DNA from: an archaeon
GTDB taxonomy: Archaea > Asgardarchaeota > Thorarchaeia > Thorarchaeales > Thorarchaeaceae
DNA: 35,645 nucleotides
Assembly (NCBI GenBank): GCA_024276825.1
Contig: JAJRWI010000040.1
Coordinates: 1-35,645 of the forward strand
Reading direction: 5' to 3'
The position numbers and the translations under genes are program-made. Positions 8,688 to 15,236 of this stretch are shown one piece after another. The notes under the pieces are model-generated. The model ran no database searches. It saw only the letters and a program-made list of their open reading frames with translations, and had not been told where the DNA came from. Each line of letters opens with the position of its first letter. The first letter of the stretch is position 1.

Positions 8688-8695
8688 CCCTCCTT
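8688..8695 (-). promoter_or_regulatory. Ribosome binding site that decides the start at 8680
   Basis: On the minus strand it reads AAGGAGGG, seven bases ahead of the ATG at 8680, and overlaps the TAA of the upstream gene (8694-8696). This favours the internal ATG over the upstream one at 8737. Confidence 0.8.
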
Positions 8696-9638
8696 AAGTC
8701 CTTCTGGCAAGTGATGCAATAATTCGCCTGAGCTCATTTATCTCCTCTTGCAATCGTGCATAGTAGATGTTTGCTATCCTATCAGCCTCCTTGTTAATTG
8801 CCTTAAAGCAAGGAATACAAGCAGTGATCTTGTTCTCATGAACCATTCGGAGATCCTCATTATTCTCTCTTAGCAGATTAACAAAATACTCACTGACTTC
8901 AGACTCCATCCAGACCAAGTGGCTTGAACCTTGAATTCTTCGACCACAGAACCAGCATGTTCGTATAGCCCTAAGACCCATCAACATTCTTCTATATACA
9001 ACTTCATCATCAAAGAGGCGAGCCGCTCGTAGCGCTCGTACAGCAATCATAAAGTGAGGGATTGCACCTGATGGGTTTGGGTCTGCTAGTTTAGTGCCCT
9101 CAATTATCTGTGCTCTTGCCTCACATTCTAATGCCGCACGGGTTCCTGTCACTCGTCTTTTTAGGGGCTTCATATATCTGGAGTAGAACAAGAACTCATC
9201 ACTAATTGTGAGAAACAGTTCTGCAGCATCCCTTACCATTTTTGCAGACTTTGACTCCATGCCCTCATACATCAGATGAATTGCATAGATTTCATTAAAG
9301 ATGCGAGTTGTGGTGAAAACTCCAAAGCCAGAGCCCAGTAATGAAACAGTGACTTCAACCTCCTCCATTTCACCTCTTAATTTTAGAAACTCTCTTACCA
9401 CTCCTGTTCGATGAGGGTCTCTTTGTGAAACAATAGTGTCATTAATGTCATAGAGATGGGCTAGGAATTTCATGCCAAAATGCAAATCTGGTTTCACAGC
9501 CTTTGCCCAATTTGCTAACTTTCGATATTTTCTTGCTGCTTTTCCGAACAGTCTGATTCTTGCTGTATTTTCTGCGTCCTCCAGTTCTTCAGAAAATTTC
9601 CTGAGTTCCTTCTGCGACATTTTCCCCAACCTTAACAT
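8694..9638 (-). CDS. Helical protein with Cys4 zinc site and coiled-coil tail, function unknown
   Basis: 314 residues, basic and mostly helical. The first 220 residues look like a helical bundle or TPR-like array (FGKAARKYRKLANWAKAV; ALRAARLFDDEVVYRRMLMG). A zinc site follows, formed by Cys228/Cys231 (CWFCGRR) and Cys274/Cys277 (CIPC), with a 42-residue insert between the pairs. The C-terminus from about 280 is a charged helix (EEINELRRIIASLARR) that could form a coiled coil. I do not recognise the family. The ATG at 9638 is preferred because a minus-strand TATA box at 9661-9670 would place the transcript start almost on it; an ATG at 9620 is possible. It is the first gene of a two-gene unit with the zinc-ribbon gene at 7010-8680. 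Confidence 0.7.
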   Translation of the reverse strand: MLRLGKMSQKELRKFSEELEDAENTARIRLFGKAARKYRKLANWAKAVKPDLHFGMKFLAHLYDINDTIVSQRDPHRTGVVREFLKLRGEMEEVEVTVSLLGSGFGVFTTTRIFNEIYAIHLMYEGMESKSAKMVRDAAELFLTISDEFLFYSRYMKPLKRRVTGTRAALECEARAQIIEGTKLADPNPSGAIPHFMIAVRALRAARLFDDEVVYRRMLMGLRAIRTCWFCGRRIQGSSHLVWMESEVSEYFVNLLRENNEDLRMVHENKITACIPCFKAINKEADRIANIYYARLQEEINELRRIIASLARRT

Positions 9639-9660
9639 CTGACTCCTAAGATGAATGGAA

Positions 9661-9670
9661 TTATAATTTA
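9661..9670 (-). promoter_or_regulatory. TATA box of the zinc-protein operon
   Basis: It reads TAAATTATAA on the minus strand, centred about 27 bases from the ATG at 9638, so the transcript is probably leaderless or nearly so. Confidence 0.5.
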
Positions 9671-9710
9671 TCTTCTATTTGAACTTAATCTTGACTTGAA
9701 AGAATATATT

Positions 9711-9720
9711 TTTCTATATA
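9711..9720 (+). promoter_or_regulatory. TATA box of the winged-helix membrane protein gene
   Basis: TTTCTATATA is centred about 27 bases before the ATG at 9746, which predicts a leaderless transcript. With the opposite box at 9661-9670, the 107-base gap is a compact divergent promoter. Confidence 0.55.
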
Positions 9721-9745
9721 TTTTGACCTTTGTCACTTGATTTCA

Positions 9746-10177
9746 ATGGCTGAAGTACAAGACCGAATCTTGAATCTCATCAATGATGGCATTTTGAGTT
9801 CAATAGAATTGATAAGTGAAAAAGTGGGCGTTTCTCCAGAAGAAACAGTTGAGATTATCGAAGAATTAATCAGAACTGGTAAATTGGAAGGTCATTTTTC
9901 GGAGGATCAGAAACGGTTTTTTAAGGCGGAAGTCAAATTATCTGATGCTCCTGCCGTACCACGTGAGGTGAAAGAACCCGACTTTATTCACTATGACACA
10001 CGCCCTGGCAAGATCCTCATCTTGATCGGTTTCATGGTCCTAATTATTGGCGGCATTGGATTCTTTATGTTCTATGATGATGTCATCGCCCAAGAGAGAT
10101 TCAGTATAATCTCCTTATTTGGAGTGATTATAATGATGGCAGGAGGCTATCAAATTGGTTCTCGAAAGACTCCTTGA
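9746..10177 (+). CDS. Small winged-helix protein with two membrane helices
   Basis: 143 residues. Residues 1 to about 60 resemble a winged-helix domain: RILNLINDGI, then SIELISEKVGVSPEETVEII, then a wing-like GKLEGHFSEDQKRFFK. A linker leads to two membrane helices, ILILIGFMVLIIGGIGFFMF and FSIISLFGVIIMMAGGY. This makes a membrane-tethered winged-helix protein; whether it binds DNA or a protein cannot be told. The ATG at 9746 is chosen over a TTG at 9737 because promoter geometry predicts a transcript starting at about 9745 and no ribosome site is seen. The next gene on this strand (TauE family) begins 117 bases later and seems to have its own promoter. Confidence 0.7.
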   Translation: MAEVQDRILNLINDGILSSIELISEKVGVSPEETVEIIEELIRTGKLEGHFSEDQKRFFKAEVKLSDAPAVPREVKEPDFIHYDTRPGKILILIGFMVLIIGGIGFFMFYDDVIAQERFSIISLFGVIIMMAGGYQIGSRKTP

Positions 10178-10256
10178 AGTAATAAGCGGTCATTAACTCT
10201 TTCAATTCAGATTCTTGGGCTAATGGATGTCTAATGATATTGGCACAATCACACCC

Positions 10257-10268
10257 CTTAAGTATAGG
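10257..10268 (+). promoter_or_regulatory. Possible TATA box of the TauE-family gene
   Basis: CCTTAAGTATAG lies about 30 bases before the ATG at 10295, within the 117-base gap after the winged-helix membrane protein gene. The match is weak. Confidence 0.3.
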
Positions 10269-10294
10269 TTCATTCGCGGCAAAGACGATTTGCA

Positions 10295-11272
10295 ATGCAG
10301 GACATACTAATTGAAGTAATGCCATTGATTATCTATGCAATTCTTGTTGGCACAGTGTCATCAATGATCGGCATTGGTGGTGGGACATTGAATATTCCCC
10401 TGCTGATAATTGTCTTTGGATTCAGCGCTCAAGAATCCTCCTCTACATCATTAGTAGCAACTCTATTTGCTGCAACCGCCAGTACCTATGTCTACAATAG
10501 ACAAAATCCAAGACCTATCATCAACCGTGTCGGTCTCATGATGGCTGCTGCAACGATTCCTGGGTCATTGGTCGGCATTTCCCTGCGTGAGTTTATTGCT
10601 GGTGTTCCAGCTGGAGATTTAGCGCTACGTCTTATTTTTGGCATACTTCTATTTCCTGTGGCACTAATGATGCTATTCGCCAAAAAGAAGCCTAAGGGCG
10701 ATCTCGCCTCACAATTAGAGGCTTTTGATATTGCTGATGTTCCAATCAAGCGCATTGCAATGGCCTTAATCGGAGGTCTGCTTGGAGGAATGGCTGCTGG
10801 GCTTTTAGGAATTGGCGGTGGCTCCATTATTGTGCCTGTGTTATGCATTATCGTGGGTCTGCCAATGCATGCTGCCGTGGCAACCTCAATGTTTACTATG
10901 ATCTTCACAGCTAGCGCTGGGACTTTTCGTAATTTCATCGGTGGGCATATAATGCCTGAATATGCACTCGCACTGGGTGTGGGTATGCTTGTTGGTGCTC
11001 AGATGGGTTCCCGATTGGCTTGTAGAGTGAATGCTGTACAACTCAAGCGCGTGTTTGGTCTCGTGCTAGTGTTCCCACTTGTTAAAATGATGAGATTGGG
11101 GCAGTTATGGCTGGATCCATTGGGCACAAATTATCTCTTGGCATTGACCGGCGATATCTTGATCTGGCTTGGCATTGTCGTTCCTATAGGATTGTATCGA
11201 TTCTATATGATCAAGCGGAATAATCAATTACAAGTCGAGCCAGCTTGTGAACCAGACATTAATTCTGATTAG
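10295..11272 (+). CDS. TauE/SafE (TSUP) family anion exporter or permease
   Basis: 325 residues with about eight hydrophobic segments arranged in two homologous halves. Each half carries the family signature MIGIGGG or LLGIGGG (GIGGG at 26-30 and again at 172-176), followed by a proline-containing helix (NIPLLIIVFG; IVPVLCIIVGLP) and a Ser/Thr-rich helix (SSTSLVATLFAATAS; AVATSMFTMIFTAS). TSUP proteins move sulfite, sulfonates or other small organic anions across the cytoplasmic membrane. The substrate is not readable here, and no sulfur-metabolism gene is adjacent. The central loop (AKKKPKGDLASQ) should be cytoplasmic. The family call is firm. Confidence 0.9.
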   Translation: MQDILIEVMPLIIYAILVGTVSSMIGIGGGTLNIPLLIIVFGFSAQESSSTSLVATLFAATASTYVYNRQNPRPIINRVGLMMAAATIPGSLVGISLREFIAGVPAGDLALRLIFGILLFPVALMMLFAKKKPKGDLASQLEAFDIADVPIKRIAMALIGGLLGGMAAGLLGIGGGSIIVPVLCIIVGLPMHAAVATSMFTMIFTASAGTFRNFIGGHIMPEYALALGVGMLVGAQMGSRLACRVNAVQLKRVFGLVLVFPLVKMMRLGQLWLDPLGTNYLLALTGDILIWLGIVVPIGLYRFYMIKRNNQLQVEPACEPDINSD

Positions 11273-11367
11273 TCATATAATTCTATATTTATATATTGCA
11301 ATGACTCGATAACATCCAGACCCCGTTAATCAACGCGAAGATTGAATAATCCCTATTTCATTTCAAT

Positions 11368-11373
11368 AAGGGG
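11368..11373 (+). promoter_or_regulatory. Ribosome binding site that decides the SDR start
   Basis: AAGGGG is seven bases before GTG 11381. A TTG at 11342 in the same frame has no such site. Confidence 0.6.
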
Positions 11374-11380
11374 ATATGAA

Positions 11381-12148
11381 GTGAACAATTACAATCTATC
11401 AGGCAAAGTCGCTGTAATAACAGGAGCATCTGATGGTCTTGGTGAGCAGTTTGCCCTTGCATTGTCAGAATCGGGTGCAAATGTTATCTTGGGATCCAGA
11501 AGAATTGAGAAGCTCATTGAAATCGCAGAACGAATAGAAACAGAATTCAAGGTGCGAGCAATACCCGTAAAAACTGATGTAATGAATGAGAATGAAATCT
11601 GCACCTTGGTTCAGCAGTCCAAAGCTGAATTTGACAGACTTGATATTATGATCAATAATGTGGGGAATTATCTCTCGAAACCTCTTATTGAACAAAGCCT
11701 TGAAGATTGGGATTATGTATTACGACTTAATCTCACATCCGCCTTTCTTGGATCTAGAGAAGCTGCCAAGATTATGATTCCCCAGCAATCGGGCGTAATT
11801 ATCAACATGAGTTCAGTCTTTGGATTCAGCACAACCCGCTTTCCAGTGTGCAGCTATTATGCTGCGAAAGCTGGGGTCATAGGTCTCACAAAAGCTCTGG
11901 CTGTTGAACTAGGACCCTACAACATCAGAGTTAATGCAATAGCACCAGGATTCTTTCCAACTAAACAATCAATTGATGCTATGACCGATGAGGTCATTAG
12001 AAGCACTGTTATTGAACCACGTACCGCATTGCCATTTCTGGCAAAAAAGGAATGGATTCGTGGCGCTGTTTGTTTTTTGGCAAGTGATGATGCGAAATAC
12101 ATTACGGGCCATGTTCTAAGTGTTGATGGTGGTTGGTCCGCCTTTTAG
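11381..12148 (+). CDS. Short-chain dehydrogenase/reductase (SDR, classical type)
   Basis: 255 residues from the GTG at 11381, the normal length for a classical SDR. All family motifs are present: the nucleotide-binding TGASDGLG at 14-21, NNVG at 92-95 (NNAG in most members), the catalytic Ser at about 145, Tyr159-x3-Lys163 in YYAAK, and PG followed by the substrate loop (IAPGFFPT). The C-terminus has the usual GHVLSVDGGW. It is a soluble NAD(P)H-dependent oxidoreductase for an alcohol/ketone pair; the acidic TDV after the second strand does not settle the cofactor. The closest style is 3-oxoacyl-ACP reductase or gluconate 5-dehydrogenase, but the substrate is not identifiable. Starting from TTG 11342 would add 13 residues before the first strand. 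Confidence 0.9.
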   Translation: MNNYNLSGKVAVITGASDGLGEQFALALSESGANVILGSRRIEKLIEIAERIETEFKVRAIPVKTDVMNENEICTLVQQSKAEFDRLDIMINNVGNYLSKPLIEQSLEDWDYVLRLNLTSAFLGSREAAKIMIPQQSGVIINMSSVFGFSTTRFPVCSYYAAKAGVIGLTKALAVELGPYNIRVNAIAPGFFPTKQSIDAMTDEVIRSTVIEPRTALPFLAKKEWIRGAVCFLASDDAKYITGHVLSVDGGWSAF

Positions 12149-12261
12149 TAGATTCCAGATTGCCTTGAATTTAGAAATGTTTTAATTACGGAAAAAATAA
12201 TACATCACAATCAAAAACACCTCTATGAAACCTATTCAAGCCAAATAATGCGCACGAATAT

Positions 12262-12267
12262 AGGGGG
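12262..12267 (+). promoter_or_regulatory. Ribosome binding site before a non-standard GTPase start
   Basis: AGGGGG lies eight bases before ATT 12276. It supports translation starting there, although ATT is a rare start codon. Confidence 0.5.
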
Positions 12268-12275
12268 TTTAATCG

Positions 12276-12791
12276 ATTACTAGTGAATATGCAAAAATAT
12301 CTTTGGTTGGTGCTGGCGGTGTTGGGAAGACCGCCATTGCAACAAGGATTCTAACGGGGAAATACCTTGAAACCAAAATGACAGTTGGACTAAACATTCA
12401 ATCATGGATAATGACCGATTCTGAAACCGGCCAAACCTATAAAACGGCCACATTTGATCTGGGGGGCCAGACTCGATTCAAGTTCCTGCATCGGTCAATG
12501 GTTTCAGGATCACATGTTATGCTATTGGTCTTTGATGTTTCTCGTTATGAGTCTCTTATAGAGCTAGAAGATTGGAGCGATATCATTTTTAATGATGATG
12601 GTCCGGCTTGTTTGCTTGTGGGTAACAAACTTGATTTGGGTCTCTCATTCGCTGAAGATGAAGTCAAAGCAAGGGCTGAAGAGCTCAATATACCCTACAT
12701 ATTGCTAAGCGCAAAGACTGGTGAGAACTTCGATCAATTTCAATCTATTCTTATTGAGAGAATTAGGAACGGTATGTCCAGAAAGAAATGA
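12276..12791 (+). CDS. Ras/Arf-like small GTPase (start codon non-canonical, ATT, or damaged)
   Basis: About 171 residues if read from ATT. All five G-motifs are present: P-loop GAGGVGKT (12-19), switch I Thr36 in MTVGLN, switch II DLGGQ (61-65) with the catalytic Gln, NKLD (117-120) and SAK (145-147). DLGGQ recalls Arf/Rab-like Asgard GTPases. The protein ends in SRKK with no prenylation cysteine. Start problem: the frame is open only from 12273, and no ATG, GTG or TTG occurs before TTG 12303, which would remove the first strand (KISLV). ATT at 12276 gives M-TSEYAKISLVGAGG, a good family N-terminus, with AGGGGG eight bases upstream. Alternatively one A is missing from the run at 12293-12297; restoring it would put GTG 12283 or ATG 12289 in frame. 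It overlaps the next gene by ATGA, so translation is coupled. The family call is firm; the start is not. Confidence 0.85.
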   Translation: MTSEYAKISLVGAGGVGKTAIATRILTGKYLETKMTVGLNIQSWIMTDSETGQTYKTATFDLGGQTRFKFLHRSMVSGSHVMLLVFDVSRYESLIELEDWSDIIFNDDGPACLLVGNKLDLGLSFAEDEVKARAEELNIPYILLSAKTGENFDQFQSILIERIRNGMSRKK

Positions 12792-13255
12792 AGGAGAAAA
12801 CGAAAGTGGTGGAAGTATCCTTTGTATGTCCCGTATGTCAAGAAAGAAAGCAAGTAAACATTGACCAAGATCAGGTCCTTAATGCGCCGCGAAACCCTGT
12901 TCCTATCGTCATTACGCATGGTTCGCCTGAACATGCTGTTACAATCTTTATTGATATTGACTTCAATATTAGAGCAGTGAGCGCTTCTGATATTGTGCAG
13001 CGACTGGATGATACAGCCATTGTGTCTTTTCGGCTTCAAAAGAAAACAGTCCCTTTCCCCAAAAAGAAGCAAGTTTCACTGTCTGGTCTGTCTGGCATTC
13101 AGTGTGCACTCATTGCACTTATTGATGGCAAACGTAGTATTGATGAGTTGGCGGAAGCGCTCGATATTTCCACTATGAAGGTCAAAATATTATGTGAACA
13201 ACTAGTCAAAATGAGTAAAATAGAATCAGTAAAAGTGGTGATAGAAGAAAAATGA
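12788..13255 (+). CDS. Winged-helix protein with N-terminal CxxC, GTPase-operon partner
   Basis: 155 residues. The N-terminus has one CPVC pair (14-17), half of a zinc knuckle. The middle (34-66) has the motif PVPIVITHGSPEHAVTIFID followed by IDFNIRAV, a beta-rich segment that I recall from archaeal proteins near small GTPases, though I cannot name a domain. The C-terminal 55 residues form a winged helix (ALIALIDGKRSIDELAEALD, then KVKILCEQLVKMSKIESVKV). It overlaps the GTPase stop by ATGA and the V4R start by ATGA, so the three proteins are probably made in fixed ratio and work together. DNA or protein binding by the winged helix are both possible. No membrane segment is present. Confidence 0.75.
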   Translation: MKEKTKVVEVSFVCPVCQERKQVNIDQDQVLNAPRNPVPIVITHGSPEHAVTIFIDIDFNIRAVSASDIVQRLDDTAIVSFRLQKKTVPFPKKKQVSLSGLSGIQCALIALIDGKRSIDELAEALDISTMKVKILCEQLVKMSKIESVKVVIEEK

Positions 13256-13863
13256 AGAATTGGTTGATAATACAGGCTTCAAAACTTAAAAAGATGGCTG
13301 GCGAAAAAGTACTTGTGCTCACTCTAACAAAACTTAATCAACTTCTCGTCGAGAGTTTGGTTGAGAGAGTCGGACCCAAAGAAGGCCTGAAGATTGCTTT
13401 TGAAGGTGGCCTTTCACTTGGACACGAGTTTATGTTAGAACTTGAATCCCACCTTGAAACAGATATTGCTCGCGTGCCTGCCTATGGTGAGGCAGCTTGG
13501 ATTCTGTTCTCGGGGCATTCTCCCACCAAACAGGAATTTCGAAAATTCGATGTTGATGGGATCGAAATTCATGAGTACAAATTCACTGACAAGGATTGTC
13601 CATGGTGCAGAAACATCAGTTTTCCCCATAAATTCTGCCAGTTCCCTGCAGGTGCATTTCAAGGAGCTGCTCAGACATGGTCAGCCCTTACAAGAAATGG
13701 TGAGTTCAATCTTGTTTGTCGTGAAACTAAATGCATAGCGGTGGGCGATGAATACTGCGAATGGACAATGATATTCATTCCCAAAGGAACTTCCCTATCA
13801 TTCATTCAGGAGCATTTCCCTGAGCTATTTGAGGATGTAGATTCAGGTTTTGTTGAATACTAA
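13252..13863 (+). CDS. V4R-domain protein (4-vinyl-reductase / Bet3-like fold)
   Basis: 203 residues. The V4R signature is clear: the helix LVESLVERVGPKEGLKIAFE at 32-51, the small-molecule-binding core, and the ending AGAFQGAAQTWSAL (133-146) followed by VCRETKCIAVGDEYCEW (155-171). Cysteines 116, 119 and 129, and 156, 161 and 169, could bind metal. V4R domains sense small ligands in bacteria and are structurally related to Bet3, a core subunit of TRAPP, the exchange factor for Rab1/Ypt1 in eukaryotes. Here the gene ends an overlapping operon that begins with a small GTPase, so a role in controlling that GTPase is a natural inference, not shown by sequence. The stop overlaps the end of the convergent flavoprotein gene by four bases. 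The domain call is firm. Confidence 0.85.
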   Translation: MKNWLIIQASKLKKMAGEKVLVLTLTKLNQLLVESLVERVGPKEGLKIAFEGGLSLGHEFMLELESHLETDIARVPAYGEAAWILFSGHSPTKQEFRKFDVDGIEIHEYKFTDKDCPWCRNISFPHKFCQFPAGAFQGAAQTWSALTRNGEFNLVCRETKCIAVGDEYCEWTMIFIPKGTSLSFIQEHFPELFEDVDSGFVEY

Positions 13864-15050
13864 CTCCTAAGTGATTTTATCAACGAAACCGGTGCTCGCT
13901 TAAGAACAACATTTCGCGTCTTCTTGTAGCTCTCAAGACCAAATACCATTTTTCCAACATGAACCCTTGTTTCCTTATCAGCGGCAAGTAGTCTCACAAA
14001 GGTTTCCATACGAAAATTGGACTTGTAAACAAAATCAGCAATCCAGAGTCCGTATTTGATCATATCCTTTCCAAAATCACTCATCCATTTCTGTCTGTAG
14101 TTATTTGTGAGATTATCTGCTTCTTCATCAATAGCCTCACTGATGGCTTCAGCTGCGAAACGTCCTGATGCAGTGCCATAGTATAGCCCCTCGCCTGTAA
14201 CTGGCGAAACAAAGCCTCCTGCATCACCCACTACTAGCATGTTGTCAATGCCAATTGGATCAAATGGCTTCTTGAATGGCACTGGATGAGCAACCCTAGA
14301 TGAAAGATCAATATCCTCAGGGATTAATTGCATCTCTTTCAATTGTCTTGCGAATCTGTCAAACACTTGAAACTGAGTTTCATTAGGCTTGCTGGAATTT
14401 CCAAAGCCAATTCCAATATTGATAAAGCCCTTCTTTGGAAAGAGCCAACCATATCCTCTGGGAACAACCCCAAAAAATAGGCTTGGTTTTCGACCTTCTC
14501 CCAAATTCTCAATAATCCACTGGTCATCATGTTCCACTTCTACACAGACAGTCCTTGCCATGTGATCATATGGCTGAGTGAATCCGAATTTTGTCTTATA
14601 GCTCCTATTGCCAGTTCCATCAGCAATTACTACAAAACGGGACTTGATCTCTTTACCATCTTTGAGTCTAACAATGGCACTCTCATCTTTCTTGACAATA
14701 TCAACAACCATATTGGTGATTGATTCCGCCCCTGCGTCGACAGCATCCAGAAATAGCTGATGATCCCACTCCTTCCTGATGATCATCCTAAGACTCTCTT
14801 TTTGCGTAAATTCGGCCAGTCTTAATTTGGGCGAATACAAACATAGACCGTCCACTGTGCAACTATAATTCCGTTTTCCCTTTGGTCCTAGATTAGCAAG
14901 TGTGCGCAATGACAGAGCGCCGCCACATGATTTGAACCTTGGAAACTCTTTCTTATCAATCAACATCACAGCAAGTCCATTTTTGGCTGCATGATAGGCG
15001 CAGACACTTCCTGCTGGTCCAGCACCAACTATAATTAGGTCCTTCATCAT
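13860..15050 (-). CDS. Geranylgeranyl reductase family FAD-dependent oxidoreductase
   Basis: 396 residues. It has an N-terminal FAD-binding Rossmann fold, LIIVGAGPAG (5-14), an acidic strand end (VMLIDKKEF), the family-typical KSCGGALS, and PRGYGWLFPK in the substrate domain. The second FAD motif is VVGDAGGFVSPVTGEGLYYG. In archaea such enzymes saturate the isoprenoid chains of membrane lipids (digeranylgeranylglycerophospholipid reductase) or of quinones, acting at the membrane surface. This member may be the lipid enzyme or one of the several paralogues archaea carry. Two adjacent ATG codons (15050, 15047) are likely starts, with GGAAAG shortly upstream; a TTG at 15062 would add four residues. 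It faces the V4R gene tail to tail with a four-base overlap. Confidence 0.88.
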   Translation of the reverse strand: MMKDLIIVGAGPAGSVCAYHAAKNGLAVMLIDKKEFPRFKSCGGALSLRTLANLGPKGKRNYSCTVDGLCLYSPKLRLAEFTQKESLRMIIRKEWDHQLFLDAVDAGAESITNMVVDIVKKDESAIVRLKDGKEIKSRFVVIADGTGNRSYKTKFGFTQPYDHMARTVCVEVEHDDQWIIENLGEGRKPSLFFGVVPRGYGWLFPKKGFINIGIGFGNSSKPNETQFQVFDRFARQLKEMQLIPEDIDLSSRVAHPVPFKKPFDPIGIDNMLVVGDAGGFVSPVTGEGLYYGTASGRFAAEAISEAIDEEADNLTNNYRQKWMSDFGKDMIKYGLWIADFVYKSNFRMETFVRLLAADKETRVHVGKMVFGLESYKKTRNVVLKRAPVSLIKSLRS

Positions 15051-15171
15051 TGCACTTTCCAATTTGCGCTTTGCATTTCAATAGCAATAGCGGTAAATAA
15101 CAATAGTGCTTCACAAGACAAGTTCGAAATGATTCAACAATCGCTGAAGATATATTTACAGTTATTTCACC

Positions 15172-15208
15172 AAAAAAGAGGTTATGGACAAAGACAAGGT
15201 CTTTGTCC
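15172..15208 (-). terminator. Hairpin plus T-run after the symporter gene
   Basis: GGACAAAGAC (15186-15195) and GTCTTTGTCC (15199-15208) form a perfect ten-pair stem with a three-base loop, 28 bases after the symporter stop. On the minus strand it is followed by CTCTTTTTTG, a six-T run. The layout is that of an intrinsic terminator for the symporter transcript. Confidence 0.7.
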
Positions 15209-15236
15209 GATCTGAATATCGAGTCTATTAGGACTC

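Noticed and set aside
10128..10325. 65-codon minus-strand frame across the gap before the TauE-family gene
   Set aside because: It overlaps both flanking genes, has no ribosome site and no recognisable pattern.
12303..12305. TTG as the start of the small GTPase
   Set aside because: It would delete the first beta strand before the P-loop and has no ribosome site at the right distance, whereas ATT 12276 has AGGGGG eight bases upstream.
12740..13072. 110-codon minus-strand frame over the GTPase/winged-helix junction
   Set aside because: Antisense to two well-supported overlapping genes.
13252..13863. Calling the V4R protein a true TRAPP subunit
   Set aside because: The Cys-rich ending VCRETKC...GDEYCEW is standard V4R; the Bet3 link is structural and distant, so only the relation is noted.
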